DNA from: Paenibacillus sp. LS1
GTDB lineage: Bacteria; Bacillota; Bacilli; Paenibacillales; Paenibacillaceae
Reading direction: 5' to 3'
NCBI RefSeq assembly: GCF_026013365.1
Contig: NZ_JAPDOE010000002.1
Span: forward strand, 868,001 to 932,000
DNA: 64,000 nucleotides
This document shows positions 1-7,902 of the stretch, piece after piece. Each line of letters begins with the position of its first letter. The stretch's first letter is position 1. The notes below the pieces were generated by a model. That model did no database searches. It saw nothing but the letters and a program-made list of their open reading frames with translations, and was not told the DNA's origin. Both the position numbers and the translations under genes were made by a program.

Positions 1-59
1 TCCTGCTGGCAATCCGGGCACTTAAATCCAACCTGTATGTTTTGTATGTTTTCACTCAT
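1..59 (-). CDS. N-terminus of an unknown protein with a CxxC knuckle (cut by window edge)
   Basis: Only the first 19 full codons are inside the window. They read MSENIQNIQVGFKCPDCQQ and start at the ATG whose complement is 57-59. A good ribosome site (AGGAGG) lies about 9 bases upstream, near 68-73. The CPDC pair suggests a zinc knuckle or a B-box-like start, but nothing else can be seen, so no function is assigned. It is divergent from cysC and shares the 60-208 intergenic region with it. Confidence 0.6.
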   Translation of the reverse strand, partial: MSENIQNIQVGFKCPDCQQ

Positions 60-146
60 GACATTGTTCCTCCTGCTATGTATGTACTACATCTATACCC
101 GATATTTTGTCGATTCACGCTTATTTTGAAGAAATCTCTAAGGTGC

Positions 147-152
147 TATAAT
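147..152 (+). promoter_or_regulatory. Candidate -10 box of the cysC promoter
   Basis: A perfect TATAAT lies 57 bases before the cysC start. No convincing -35 hexamer sits at 16-18 bp: TTGAAG is only 15 bp away. The call is therefore tentative. Confidence 0.35.
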
Positions 153-208
153 CTTGTAAATATGTTAAAATATTATACATATCATGGTAGGGAAAAGGCG
201 GGATACTC

Positions 209-847
209 ATGTCAAAGGAAGAGCGCAACATAACCTGGCAATCATCCAGCATCAACAGACAAGACCGGGAGAAACATAATGGACACCGTAGTCGGGCCAT
301 CTGGTTTACCGGGTTATCGGGTGCAGGAAAGTCATCCCTTGCATTTGCCCTGGAGCAGTATCTCTACGACCAAGGCGTGCGTTGTTACGTTCTAGACGGG
401 GATAATGTGCGCCATGGACTGAACCGGGATCTCGGTTTTACAGTTGGGGATCGTCAAGAAAATCTGCGGCGAATTGGTGAAGTATCGAAGTTAATGGTAG
501 ATGCCGGGTTGTTTGTACTCTCAGCCTTTATCTCTCCTCATGAAGAGGATCGGGAGATGGTCAGACAGTTATTTGAACCGGATGATTTCATTGAAATCTA
601 TGTGCGCTGTTCGATTGAAGAATGTGAGCGGCGTGACCCAAAAGGCCTGTACAAAAAAGCTCGCAACGGTGACATCCCGCATTTCACAGGCATTTCCGCC
701 CCCTATGATGTACCGAAATCTCCTTCATTTATCATCGATACGGAGCAATGGTCCATTGAAGACGCCGTGCAGGAGATCGTACAGCATTTGGAAGAGATCG
801 GAGCTCTTCAACTGCCGCTTCCTTCGAATACAGCACTGGTTCATTAA
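209..847 (+). CDS. cysC: Adenylyl-sulfate kinase (APS kinase)
   Basis: This 212-residue cytosolic enzyme phosphorylates adenosine 5'-phosphosulfate with ATP to make PAPS. The P-loop GLSGAGKSS is near residues 35-43, followed by the APS-binding stretch [15 protein letters not shown] and the family motif ISPHEEDR (usually SPYRxDR). The tail fits IDTE...SIEDAV of this family. The start is the ATG after GGCGGG-ATACTC. It stands alone, without sat or cysH. It is convergent with the lasso exporter gene, with only a shared terminator between them. Inference: because the lasso operon encodes a PAPS-type sulfotransferase, this kinase may supply its sulfate donor. A general role in sulfate assimilation remains possible. 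Confidence 0.95.
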   Translation: MSKEERNITWQSSSINRQDREKHNGHRSRAIWFTGLSGAGKSSLAFALEQYLYDQGVRCYVLDGDNVRHGLNRDLGFTVGDRQENLRRIGEVSKLMVDAGLFVLSAFISPHEEDREMVRQLFEPDDFIEIYVRCSIEECERRDPKGLYKKARNGDIPHFTGISAPYDVPKSPSFIIDTEQWSIEDAVQEIVQHLEEIGALQLPLPSNTALVH

Positions 848-881
848 TTCTTGCTCATTATAATAACTACCTACTTACATG

Positions 882-911
882 AAAGGCGCGCCCATTGTGG
901 CGCGCCTCTTT
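882..911. terminator. Bidirectional terminator between cysC and the lasso operon
   Basis: Stem GGCGCGCC (885-892), loop CATTGT, stem GGCGCGCC (899-906). It has AAA on the left and TCTTT on the right, so it can act for both converging transcripts. Confidence 0.75.
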
Positions 912-929
912 ACGCTATGTCATACTTAC

Positions 930-2750
930 CTACTGTCCCACAACACCCGCTTGCATGTTCAGAAGTTTGCTGAACGTGCCTACCGGATCTGTAGATAACT
1001 GCTGATACCCACCCTCTTGAATCACACGACCTTCGTCCAGCACAATCACACGATCTGCCGTTCGAATGGTGGACAATCGGTGTGCAATCACAATAATAGT
1101 CACATGTCCTTTTAACCGTTCCAGCGCCTCATGAATGTACTGTTCATTCTCACTATCCAACGCACTCGTTGCCTCATCCAGTACCAATACCGAAGGATTC
1201 CGCAGCATGGCCCGGGCAAGTACCAATCGCTGGCGTTCCCCTCCAGACAGCCGAATACCTCGATCACCTATAATCGTATCCAGACCCTGAGGTAACTTCC
1301 GTACAAAAGCCGCAGAGGATGAAAACTGCAAAGCCTGCCACATCTGTTCTTCACTTGCGTTCGGATCAACCAGACGCAGATTCTCACGAATACTCGTATG
1401 AAACAGGAACGGGTCCTGAGAGACATATCCGATGGAACTTCGCCAGCTCAGTAATCGTTCCTCTGACAGAGGTACACCGTCAATCAAAATACGACCAGTC
1501 TCGGGCCTGACGAGGCCCATAATCAGATCTATCAACGTACTCTTTCCTGCTCCGGATTTGCCTACAATTGCAGTCATGCCCCTTGCCGGAATAGAGGCTT
1601 GCACATTCATCAATGAGTAGGTATCACTTCCCTCATAACGATAAGAGACATCCTGACACGTGATGGATTCCTTCAGTTTCATAGGTTGAATCCCATCAAT
1701 TCCAACATCTCCAGCTGAAGCAATCTCTTCACTAATTTCACGACTTTTTGCCGTCTGCGCTTGCAATTCTCTTACCACCCGAAATGCAGGCAGCATCGAG
1801 CTGATGTACTCCAGATTGGACTGAATCGCCGTAAATCTGGGCCATAAGCGGGAAAAGATAAGGATAATAAGCAGCAGACTTGCCGGAGGTACCGTCATTA
1901 CACGGAGAGAAAGATAGATGAATGCAGCAATAATGATGGCCGCGGACATCCGGTGAATCAGCTGTGTTCCACTGTTCAATTGGCTAAACTGAATGACATT
2001 GCGTTCAATCTGTCTGCACATGCGCTCAAACCAGTTCATATGTGAACGTTCGAGCATGTTGCTCTTAATATCCTTAATGCCGTTGAAATGCTCGGTAATG
2101 CCGTTATAATAACTTTGCGAAAATTCAGAAGTCTGGTCCCCGATCTGCTTGGCCCGTTTGACGAATTTTCTCAAAACGATAAATAAGAGCAATCCACAGA
2201 CCAGCACAAGTGCCGTCAACTTGGCAGATAACCAGAAAGCTAGACCAATCTGTATCCCCGTAAAGATCAGCGAGGCTGCCATTTGCAGCATAATACTCGT
2301 TCCTTGGCTCACACGTGCAAGTTCAGTCGTTAATATATGGTTAAAATCGGATTTTCGTTTTTGGAGAAAAAATGACCATTGCGCCATAATAATGGCACCA
2401 TAGGTTTCCATGCGCAGCGTTCGTACAAATTGCTGCTGAATTCGCGTATTACGGATCGTCTGGAGACGCTGCATCCAGGCCTGTCCGGAGACAATCAATA
2501 CAAAAGTGAACAGAACAAGCAACAATTGACTATTCTCAGAAAAACGATTCAACACTTCTCCAATCCAGGGAATGTTCAAGCCTGTGGAGCCCATATCAAA
2601 TATGCCGATCAGACTCAGCATCGGAACAAGCATGTAGATGCCGATCCCTTCCATGAGACTGATACAGATCATCCCGAGCAGATTCCAATATAAAATGGGC
2701 CCCGTGACATGATGCAGCTTTCGCATGAAATACTTTAATTCCGAGATCAT
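930..2750 (-). CDS. Lasso peptide ABC exporter (fused permease and ATPase)
   Basis: This 606-residue half-transporter is probably the D protein of the lasso cluster, exporting the mature peptide. About six membrane segments fill residues 20-310. The ATPase follows, with Walker A GKSGAGKST near 395, signature LSGGERQ near 500, Walker B VLVLDEATSALD near 523 and a switch His in IAHRLST. There is no N-terminal C39 peptidase domain, which agrees with leader removal by the separate B2 protein. The ATG overlaps the stop of the upstream nucleotidyltransferase gene by four bases (ATGA), indicating translational coupling. It is the last gene of the operon. Substrate assignment rests on context. Confidence 0.9.
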   Translation of the reverse strand: MISELKYFMRKLHHVTGPILYWNLLGMICISLMEGIGIYMLVPMLSLIGIFDMGSTGLNIPWIGEVLNRFSENSQLLLVLFTFVLIVSGQAWMQRLQTIRNTRIQQQFVRTLRMETYGAIIMAQWSFFLQKRKSDFNHILTTELARVSQGTSIMLQMAASLIFTGIQIGLAFWLSAKLTALVLVCGLLLFIVLRKFVKRAKQIGDQTSEFSQSYYNGITEHFNGIKDIKSNMLERSHMNWFERMCRQIERNVIQFSQLNSGTQLIHRMSAAIIIAAFIYLSLRVMTVPPASLLLIILIFSRLWPRFTAIQSNLEYISSMLPAFRVVRELQAQTAKSREISEEIASAGDVGIDGIQPMKLKESITCQDVSYRYEGSDTYSLMNVQASIPARGMTAIVGKSGAGKSTLIDLIMGLVRPETGRILIDGVPLSEERLLSWRSSIGYVSQDPFLFHTSIRENLRLVDPNASEEQMWQALQFSSSAAFVRKLPQGLDTIIGDRGIRLSGGERQRLVLARAMLRNPSVLVLDEATSALDSENEQYIHEALERLKGHVTIIVIAHRLSTIRTADRVIVLDEGRVIQEGGYQQLSTDPVGTFSKLLNMQAGVVGQ

Positions 2751-3943
2751 ACTTTACCCCTTTCCGTCACCGTATACCTTTTAATTCGCCGCCAGAACCA
2801 GAGAAACGGACGTAACGGAAAGTACAAAAAAAACAACGAACGCGGAAGCGGCAATTGATCCACATCCCATGTACTTGGATACAAACGTTCAATAAAGAAA
2901 AACCATTTTTGCTTCGTACTTCGAAGTTTAAACAGATACGATTGATAATTTTTCATATCAGCTGGACTTTCCAGCATGTCATTCATGAACAGTGCGCCTT
3001 CACTCGCTAATCGCTTGCCTGCACGGTCACTCAAAGACATCAGAGATCTGTACTCTGCATCCAGCGGCGAGTTAAATAAATCCGAGGTCAAGCAGAGCGC
3101 CTGCGAACCGATCGATAACCGTCCTTCCGCTTTCAGACGCCGTTCTACTTTCTTCACATCGAGTGACATACTGCGAATCATCTGGTCGATATCCAGCAAC
3201 CAGCGTAGTCTGAACCATCCGTGCCGCGCTCCATGAGTTACCAGATAAGCCCACAGATCTTCTTGTTCGAGCATGCGGACAGGTGTCTGTGTGTATGAAC
3301 TGAACCGGCTGCGTTGCCACAGCAATTCGAAATCTGTTTCTTTGCCCGAATCCGGGTTAAGCCGCCAATGAATCTCCACTTGAGTCTTCTTGACCGGATG
3401 TGTGTAACAGATATGATGTTCCCGCCATTTCCAACTACGAACCGTATGTGTTCGCTCCTCTTCCTTGGATACGTAACCTAGGGTAGCAAGAATACCTTCA
3501 GCCGCTTCCACATCATCGAATGGAATCAGAATATCCAAGTCTTTGGAAGTACGCATGGATACATCGCCATAGAGATCATGTGCGAGCGCCGGTCCCTTTA
3601 GTGTAATATTGCGGATGCCGCGTTCACGAAAAGCTCCGCACACCTGTTCCATCTCAGCTGTCAGATGTAACATGCGGAACGTATTGGCCGTATATTGTTG
3701 TCGCAGACTCTCCATAACATCCGCCGGAATGATCGTGGAGTTCAGTTCTTTCATTTTCAGGTAAAGGACAGAGTACAAGCGGTGATGATAGACAAGCCGC
3801 AAAAAGAGCTGCCAATCCGTTCCCTGCAAACGCGCCTTGAGTTCTTCAGGGGATAGAGCCGTCAGATCACCTCTAATCATACTCAAAATCAGCTTAAGCT
3901 CCTTCGGAAACCCTGATGAATAGAGTTCACTTTCATGTGTCAT
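2747..3943 (-). CDS. Nucleotidyltransferase-fold protein of the lasso cluster
   Basis: A 398-residue protein of the uncharacterised nucleotidyltransferase type (NTP_transf_5-like). The motif GPALAHDLYGDVSMR is followed by SKDLDILI, which carries the two metal-binding aspartates expected of the pol-beta fold. A third acidic position may be in VEIHWRL. The C-terminus is basic and aromatic (FLYFPLRPFLWFWRRIKR) and may touch the membrane. ATG 3943 was chosen over an in-frame codon at 3997 because GGGGAG lies 7 bases upstream. It overlaps the end of the B2 gene by 11 bases. Proteins of this type recur in kinase-containing lasso clusters of Firmicutes. Its reaction on the peptide is unknown; transfer of a nucleotide to the peptide or its phosphate is only a hypothesis. 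Confidence 0.8.
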   Translation of the reverse strand: MTHESELYSSGFPKELKLILSMIRGDLTALSPEELKARLQGTDWQLFLRLVYHHRLYSVLYLKMKELNSTIIPADVMESLRQQYTANTFRMLHLTAEMEQVCGAFRERGIRNITLKGPALAHDLYGDVSMRTSKDLDILIPFDDVEAAEGILATLGYVSKEEERTHTVRSWKWREHHICYTHPVKKTQVEIHWRLNPDSGKETDFELLWQRSRFSSYTQTPVRMLEQEDLWAYLVTHGARHGWFRLRWLLDIDQMIRSMSLDVKKVERRLKAEGRLSIGSQALCLTSDLFNSPLDAEYRSLMSLSDRAGKRLASEGALFMNDMLESPADMKNYQSYLFKLRSTKQKWFFFIERLYPSTWDVDQLPLPRSLFFLYFPLRPFLWFWRRIKRYTVTERGKV

Positions 3944-4415
3944 AGACAATCTCCCCAGATCCCTTCTCCGGACACCGTTTGCCAAACACGCCGACAACCG
4001 TATATTGGTCCATAGTATCAGCTCCGGTCACGATCAATTTCCCACTTCGCAGCCAGGCATGAGCCATCATATGTCCTTGCTTATTCCGTGCAGTCCCCAT
4101 ATATAACGTACTCTCTATCTTGCGTCGCTCAAGCATCTTCATCCCGGCAATCGCCATCACAAGGCAACGGCTTTCCCACAACGTATATTTGCTGGCGAGC
4201 AGAATCGCTTTGGAAATATTCCGTATGGCGATTACCTCGCTACGATCAAGTCCGGTCATCGGTGTTTCGACCATGGGCGTCCCTAGCCCGGGTGCGATTT
4301 TGGCAAATGGCATAGCTTTCAGGATTCGCGCCCAACCCAGGTGGACATAAGCTTCCCAGACCAGTCGGCGCATCGTGCGCGGAAGAGAAAAATAAGACTT
4401 AATTTTTCGCAGCAT
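3933..4415 (-). CDS. Lasso peptide leader protease (B2, transglutaminase-like fold)
   Basis: A 160-residue cysteine protease of the lasso B2 family. It removes the leader of the precursor when the B1 protein presents it. The putative nucleophile is the Cys in SRCLVMAIAG (about residue 84). The catalytic His is in MAHAWL, with an Asp in VTGAD completing the triad. The length matches stand-alone B2 proteins of Firmicutes. Its start lies four bases after the B1 stop. Confidence 0.93.
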   Translation of the reverse strand: MLRKIKSYFSLPRTMRRLVWEAYVHLGWARILKAMPFAKIAPGLGTPMVETPMTGLDRSEVIAIRNISKAILLASKYTLWESRCLVMAIAGMKMLERRKIESTLYMGTARNKQGHMMAHAWLRSGKLIVTGADTMDQYTVVGVFGKRCPEKGSGEIVYDT

Positions 4416-4419
4416 CGTT

Positions 4420-4719
4420 CTACACTCCGCGAGTAACGTCGATTAATCCTTCACGGGACAGATGTTCCAGGAATTGCACTACCTGATCACGACATACATC
4501 CGGCTCAATCTCATACTCCGCAGCAAGTACCTCAACCAGTTCCCCCAGCGTACGTTCCTCTGCGATCAAATCCCAGATTCTCCCACCCGTACTCCCGAGA
4601 TTATAGTACTTTCCAGAGCTAATGCTCATCATGACTTTCTCACTGCCCATATCACTAACCAGATTGCCTTCCTTTCGGGTTACCCGGTCTTCCACATTCA
4701 TCGGCGTAGTCGCTGTCAT
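4420..4719 (-). CDS. PqqD-like RiPP recognition element (lasso B1)
   Basis: A 99-residue stand-alone PqqD/RRE-fold protein. It binds the precursor leader and delivers it to the B2 protease. Family features seen are the beta-rich N-terminal half (VMMSISSGKYYNLGSTGGRIWDLI) and the C-terminal helices (TLGELVEVLAAEYEI, QVVQFLEHLSREGLI). The ATG overlaps the kinase stop by four bases. Confidence 0.92.
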   Translation of the reverse strand: MTATTPMNVEDRVTRKEGNLVSDMGSEKVMMSISSGKYYNLGSTGGRIWDLIAEERTLGELVEVLAAEYEIEPDVCRDQVVQFLEHLSREGLIDVTRGV

Positions 4720-5663
4720 TGTCCTGTATGCACTCCTTTGCGTATATGATCTGTGATCCGATCCACCATCTCAAATGCTGTAAATTCCGCACCAGTTCGG
4801 GTCAGCCTGCCAATTTCCACACTTGCCGAAAGTCTTGAAGCGGTCTCGAACAGCCACTGTGCCAGCCCCTGTCTTGAGACGAGTCCACCACGGAACGTAT
4901 GGGAACATAACAGATGCAGTCGTTCCAGCCCTGTTACTTCAACCAGTTGAACAGACGTATGGTCTTCTTCCGGTTGTGGGGCAAGTTCGAATACTCCTCC
5001 TAGTGGCACGGCCATCTCATGAAAATAGTGCTGAACAGGTATCGCATACTTCGTAATCTCCGCGTGAACCGTTGCATAATCCTGTTCCTTCATGCCGAAG
5101 CCATCCAGACTCGGTTGCCATAATTTCTGTTGCGGATAACCAGGTGATACGATGGCTCTTCCACCGGCGTCCCAGGTTAGTGCAACAACATCATCGGTGA
5201 GAAGCGGATATCCGCGTGACGCGAGTGCAGCCGACAACGTGGACTTGCCCGCTCCCGAATTTCCGACAAATGCGTAAGCCCAGCCATCAATAACAACTGC
5301 ACTACCGTGCAGTGGAAGAATGCCACGTTGCATCATAATGACCGCCATACAAGTGCCCAGGATGAATAATCTGACTTTCTTCTCATCAGCTTGCGGCTGA
5401 GGGGATATAACGATGCGCTTTCCCTGCTCCATTAGAAACAGACCTGTATCTTCGATTTTGAAAAAAAGGCTGCCTCCTCGTGCCACAAAGTTGTCGTTGC
5501 CAACATCCCAGCTCTCCCACAATTGGCCGAGATCTGAAGACTCGATGTGTACATCCACCGCATCTGTATCGGTCTCTTCATCCTTCGTTACGATCTGCAA
5601 TTCAGGCATTGGAATTTGGCTCGACCAGCGCAAACCATACGCTTCATAGTGCACAGGTAACAA
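4716..5663 (-). CDS. HPr-kinase-like lasso peptide kinase
   Basis: A 315-residue protein with the HPr kinase core: LPLHGSAVVIDG, P-loop GNSGAGKST near residues 134-142, then LLTDDVVAL. It lacks the regulatory N-terminal domain of true HPrK. In the paeninodin pathway such kinases phosphorylate the C-terminal Ser side chain of the precursor. The precursor here also ends in Ser, so that reaction is predicted. The start is TTG at 5663, with AAGGAGG 9 bases upstream. It lies downstream of a terminator that follows the precursor gene, so its expression probably depends on read-through. Confidence 0.9.
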   Translation of the reverse strand: MLPVHYEAYGLRWSSQIPMPELQIVTKDEETDTDAVDVHIESSDLGQLWESWDVGNDNFVARGGSLFFKIEDTGLFLMEQGKRIVISPQPQADEKKVRLFILGTCMAVIMMQRGILPLHGSAVVIDGWAYAFVGNSGAGKSTLSAALASRGYPLLTDDVVALTWDAGGRAIVSPGYPQQKLWQPSLDGFGMKEQDYATVHAEITKYAIPVQHYFHEMAVPLGGVFELAPQPEEDHTSVQLVEVTGLERLHLLCSHTFRGGLVSRQGLAQWLFETASRLSASVEIGRLTRTGAEFTAFEMVDRITDHIRKGVHTGQ

Positions 5664-5692
5664 TGAACGACGCCTCCTTCGTCTTTAAATGT

Positions 5693-5732
5693 AAAAAAAA
5701 GCCCTTATATTCATGTTGCTCAATATAAGGGC
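5693..5732 (-). terminator. Intrinsic terminator after the lasso precursor gene
   Basis: Read on the minus strand: GCCCTTATATT, 10-base loop, AATATAAGGGC, then eight T. The 11-bp stem spans 5701-5711 and 5722-5732; the T tract is the complement of 5693-5700. It lies between the precursor and the kinase inside a single-strand operon. It should give more precursor transcript than tailoring-enzyme transcript. Confidence 0.85.
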
Positions 5733-5768
5733 GGAGGCGAAAAGCTGGATTTGTTGCATTTCCGCCCT
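5726..5768 (-). promoter_or_regulatory. Possible antiterminator stem competing with the terminator
   Basis: On the minus strand AAGGGCGGA (near 5760-5769) can pair over 9 bp with TCCGCCCTT (near 5727-5735). The second arm shares GCCCTT with the first arm of the terminator, so the two structures exclude each other. Whether a switch acts here is inference. Confidence 0.45.
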
Positions 5769-5803
5769 TTAAGTATGATGACTCTGCATGAAACTTAGGC
5801 AAC

Positions 5804-5941
5804 TTAGGAAGTTGGATCGTACAGATCCGCATCGTGAACCGTGATCCAGTCAATCTGTCTGTAGCCAATACCGGCCATCGTTTGATTGACTTCCAACACT
5901 TCAAGAGCTGGTGCTTGCCATTCCTTTTTTTCCATTTGCAT
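5804..5941 (-). CDS. Lasso peptide precursor (A), 45 residues
   Basis: The product is MQMEKKEWQAPALEVLEV followed by NQTM, then the core AGIGYRQIDWITVHDADLYD and PTS. The reading frame starts at ATG 5941 with AAGGAGG 8 bases upstream (5950-5956) and stops with TAA at 5804. The leader has WQAP at the YxxP position read by B1/RRE proteins, then LEVLEV and NQTM, with the conserved Thr at -2. Cleavage after Met22 gives a 23-residue core starting with Ala. Asp9 is the expected macrolactam acceptor for a nine-residue ring, and the core ends in Ser23, the expected phosphorylation site. Layout and length match paeninodin, but ring and tail residues differ. Tyr5, Tyr19, Thr12 and Thr22 are possible tailoring sites. 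It starts 29 bases after the cyclase stop. Confidence 0.93.
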   Translation of the reverse strand: MQMEKKEWQAPALEVLEVNQTMAGIGYRQIDWITVHDADLYDPTS

Positions 5942-5970
5942 CGTATTCACCTCCTTTCAAGTATCCCCAT

Positions 5971-7902
5971 TCAGAATTTCCGAATGAACCGATAGACGAT
6001 CAGGCTATGCATCATCAATCGCAGATCTGGATGAGAAGCAAGCTCCGGTCTCGGACTCGGAAAATTGGCCAGGGCAGACTTGATGCGCTCCGTGTTTAAT
6101 ATGCCAGCGACCTTGCTGTCAGAACACAAGGCGCGCAATTCAGCCGTAAAGGCATCCCAATTCGGAATGATGCGATGCAGCCAATCCGCAGGTTGGACAC
6201 CCCGTACCCTCTGATTCAATCTAACCTTGTCAGGCAACTCCGGTGAAGTAGCCCGGCGAATCAATGAACGATCCGTGCCTTGTTTTACATATTGTTCAAT
6301 CGGTACGGACAGGCAGAACCGGATGACTCTGGCATCACTTGTCGGATCACGTTCCCAAGCCCGGTAACGGAGAGAACATTTCGTTGCGACAGCACCGTTT
6401 TTGTTTGCAATGGCCAAGTTATTGAATTTCTCGGCACGGACTTTCAATGCATCCGCTTGGGCACCGCCCTGCAGAACAATGATGGATTTGAGCCGTTCCA
6501 ACACACCTGTTCTTTGCGCAAAATCAGGATGGATCAATTGCACAGATGCGGCCTGACTTGCTCCTTTGGACTGAGCCTTGAACCAGTCCGGATATGCCTT
6601 TCGCCCTGTAATCTTGGCTATACGGGAGAATGGCATGCCAGTCCGTTCACTATACTGCTGCATCTCTCGGAACCAGCGGAACCAGTGGCCACCTTTGAGT
6701 AGACTTGCGTAATAATCCAGAGCAGGACCCCAAGAGATGGTGAAATTACCGCGTGCGCCTGTCAGCAGAATGCCTGCATCTTGCTCGCTGGCTTTTTCAT
6801 AGAATCCGCGTATCCAGAAGGAATTTTCAAAGTATTTATAAGGCATTTCCATAATGTCGAGCCAGGTATCCACTTCACTGAGTGGACTTCTGCCTTCAAA
6901 ATCAAGATAGTTCTCTGTTATATTGCCGACGTGATTAATGGTGGAACGTATGAAGGGCCTCTCGTCTGCGAGCAACGTTTTCGACGTATAATCAGTGAAA
7001 TCCGGCACAGGAACATAACTATAGGCATGCAGCCGTTTGCCCTGACTTCTCAGTGTTCCGGAAGCAAAACCAACCACCGCACCCGAATCCAGCCCGCCAC
7101 TTAATGCAGCTGCCACCTGCCTGTGGGTTCGCAATCGTGATCCGACGGCCTGCCCGAATACCTCTCGAAACGCTTCTACATACTCGCCGTCAGATTTGAG
7201 CCTTAGCGGTTCCACTTCATCCCAGCGATGGTATTGCTTCAGTTCCAGCCTCCCGTCCCGGAAGACAAGTGTATGTGCAGAAGGCAGCTGACTAATTCCC
7301 CGATATACGGTCGAGTTGATATCTGCCGAATCATGCATGTCAGGAATGGCTAGAAACTCGGACAACCAGGTCTCATCAAGTTCTTTATGTACCCCTTCAA
7401 GCCCGAGCAACGGATTCATGAGTGTGCAGAAAGCAAAACGTGAACCGTCATGTCGGTAATAAAAGGATCTCATGCCTGTGATGTCTCTCGCTGCATACAG
7501 TTTACGATTCCGATCATCCCAGATGGCAAATACAAAATCCCCTAGTAATCGGACAGCCACATCGTCTCCCCAGCGCTGATAGGCACGCAAAATCAGTTCA
7601 CTGTCCGATAAAATAGCCAATTCAGATCTGGATATCTGTAATTGATCTGCCAGTTGTTCGCGGTTATCCAGAATGGCATCTGCGGTGATGGTCAGACCAC
7701 TTTCTTCATCATATAAGGGCAGTTTCTCACTCACCGATTCCGGTGTAATCCATTGGGCATGACAGCTCAGAAATGCCTCATTCCCCTTCCATACCCCTGT
7801 CGTATCCGCTGGGACGTGCCCCAGGCTTGCATACAAACGCCAGCTGTCTTCCCATAGCGCCTGCTGACCATCGTTGTGAACAATTCCTGCTATGGCGCTC
7901 AT
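5971..7902 (-). CDS. Lasso cyclase (C, asparagine synthetase-like)
   Basis: A 643-residue protein that adenylates the Asp side chain and closes the macrolactam ring with the N-terminus of the core. The N-terminal glutaminase-like domain begins MSAIAGIV, so the Cys2 nucleophile of true asparagine synthetases is absent, as expected for lasso cyclases. The synthetase domain has the ATP pyrophosphatase loop AALSGGLDSGAVV near residue 265. ATG 7902 was chosen over an upstream in-frame codon because GGGAGG lies 7 bases before it and it forms ATGA with the sulfotransferase stop. The gene lies upstream of the precursor, whereas many lasso operons begin with the precursor. Confidence 0.95.
   Translation of the reverse strand: MSAIAGIVHNDGQQALWEDSWRLYASLGHVPADTTGVWKGNEAFLSCHAQWITPESVSEKLPLYDEESGLTITADAILDNREQLADQLQISRSELAILSDSELILRAYQRWGDDVAVRLLGDFVFAIWDDRNRKLYAARDITGMRSFYYRHDGSRFAFCTLMNPLLGLEGVHKELDETWLSEFLAIPDMHDSADINSTVYRGISQLPSAHTLVFRDGRLELKQYHRWDEVEPLRLKSDGEYVEAFREVFGQAVGSRLRTHRQVAAALSGGLDSGAVVGFASGTLRSQGKRLHAYSYVPVPDFTDYTSKTLLADERPFIRSTINHVGNITENYLDFEGRSPLSEVDTWLDIMEMPYKYFENSFWIRGFYEKASEQDAGILLTGARGNFTISWGPALDYYASLLKGGHWFRWFREMQQYSERTGMPFSRIAKITGRKAYPDWFKAQSKGASQAASVQLIHPDFAQRTGVLERLKSIIVLQGGAQADALKVRAEKFNNLAIANKNGAVATKCSLRYRAWERDPTSDARVIRFCLSVPIEQYVKQGTDRSLIRRATSPELPDKVRLNQRVRGVQPADWLHRIIPNWDAFTAELRALCSDSKVAGILNTERIKSALANFPSPRPELASHPDLRLMMHSLIVYRFIRKF

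Noticed and set aside
42-233. A 63-codon frame running into cysC
   Set aside because: It has no ribosome site, is Tyr/Cys-rich and overlaps the cysC promoter and start.
5644-5904. An 86-codon open frame on the minus strand overlapping the lasso precursor
   Set aside because: It is in another frame, has no ribosome site and no lasso features, and runs through the terminator into the kinase gene. The 45-codon frame explains the locus.
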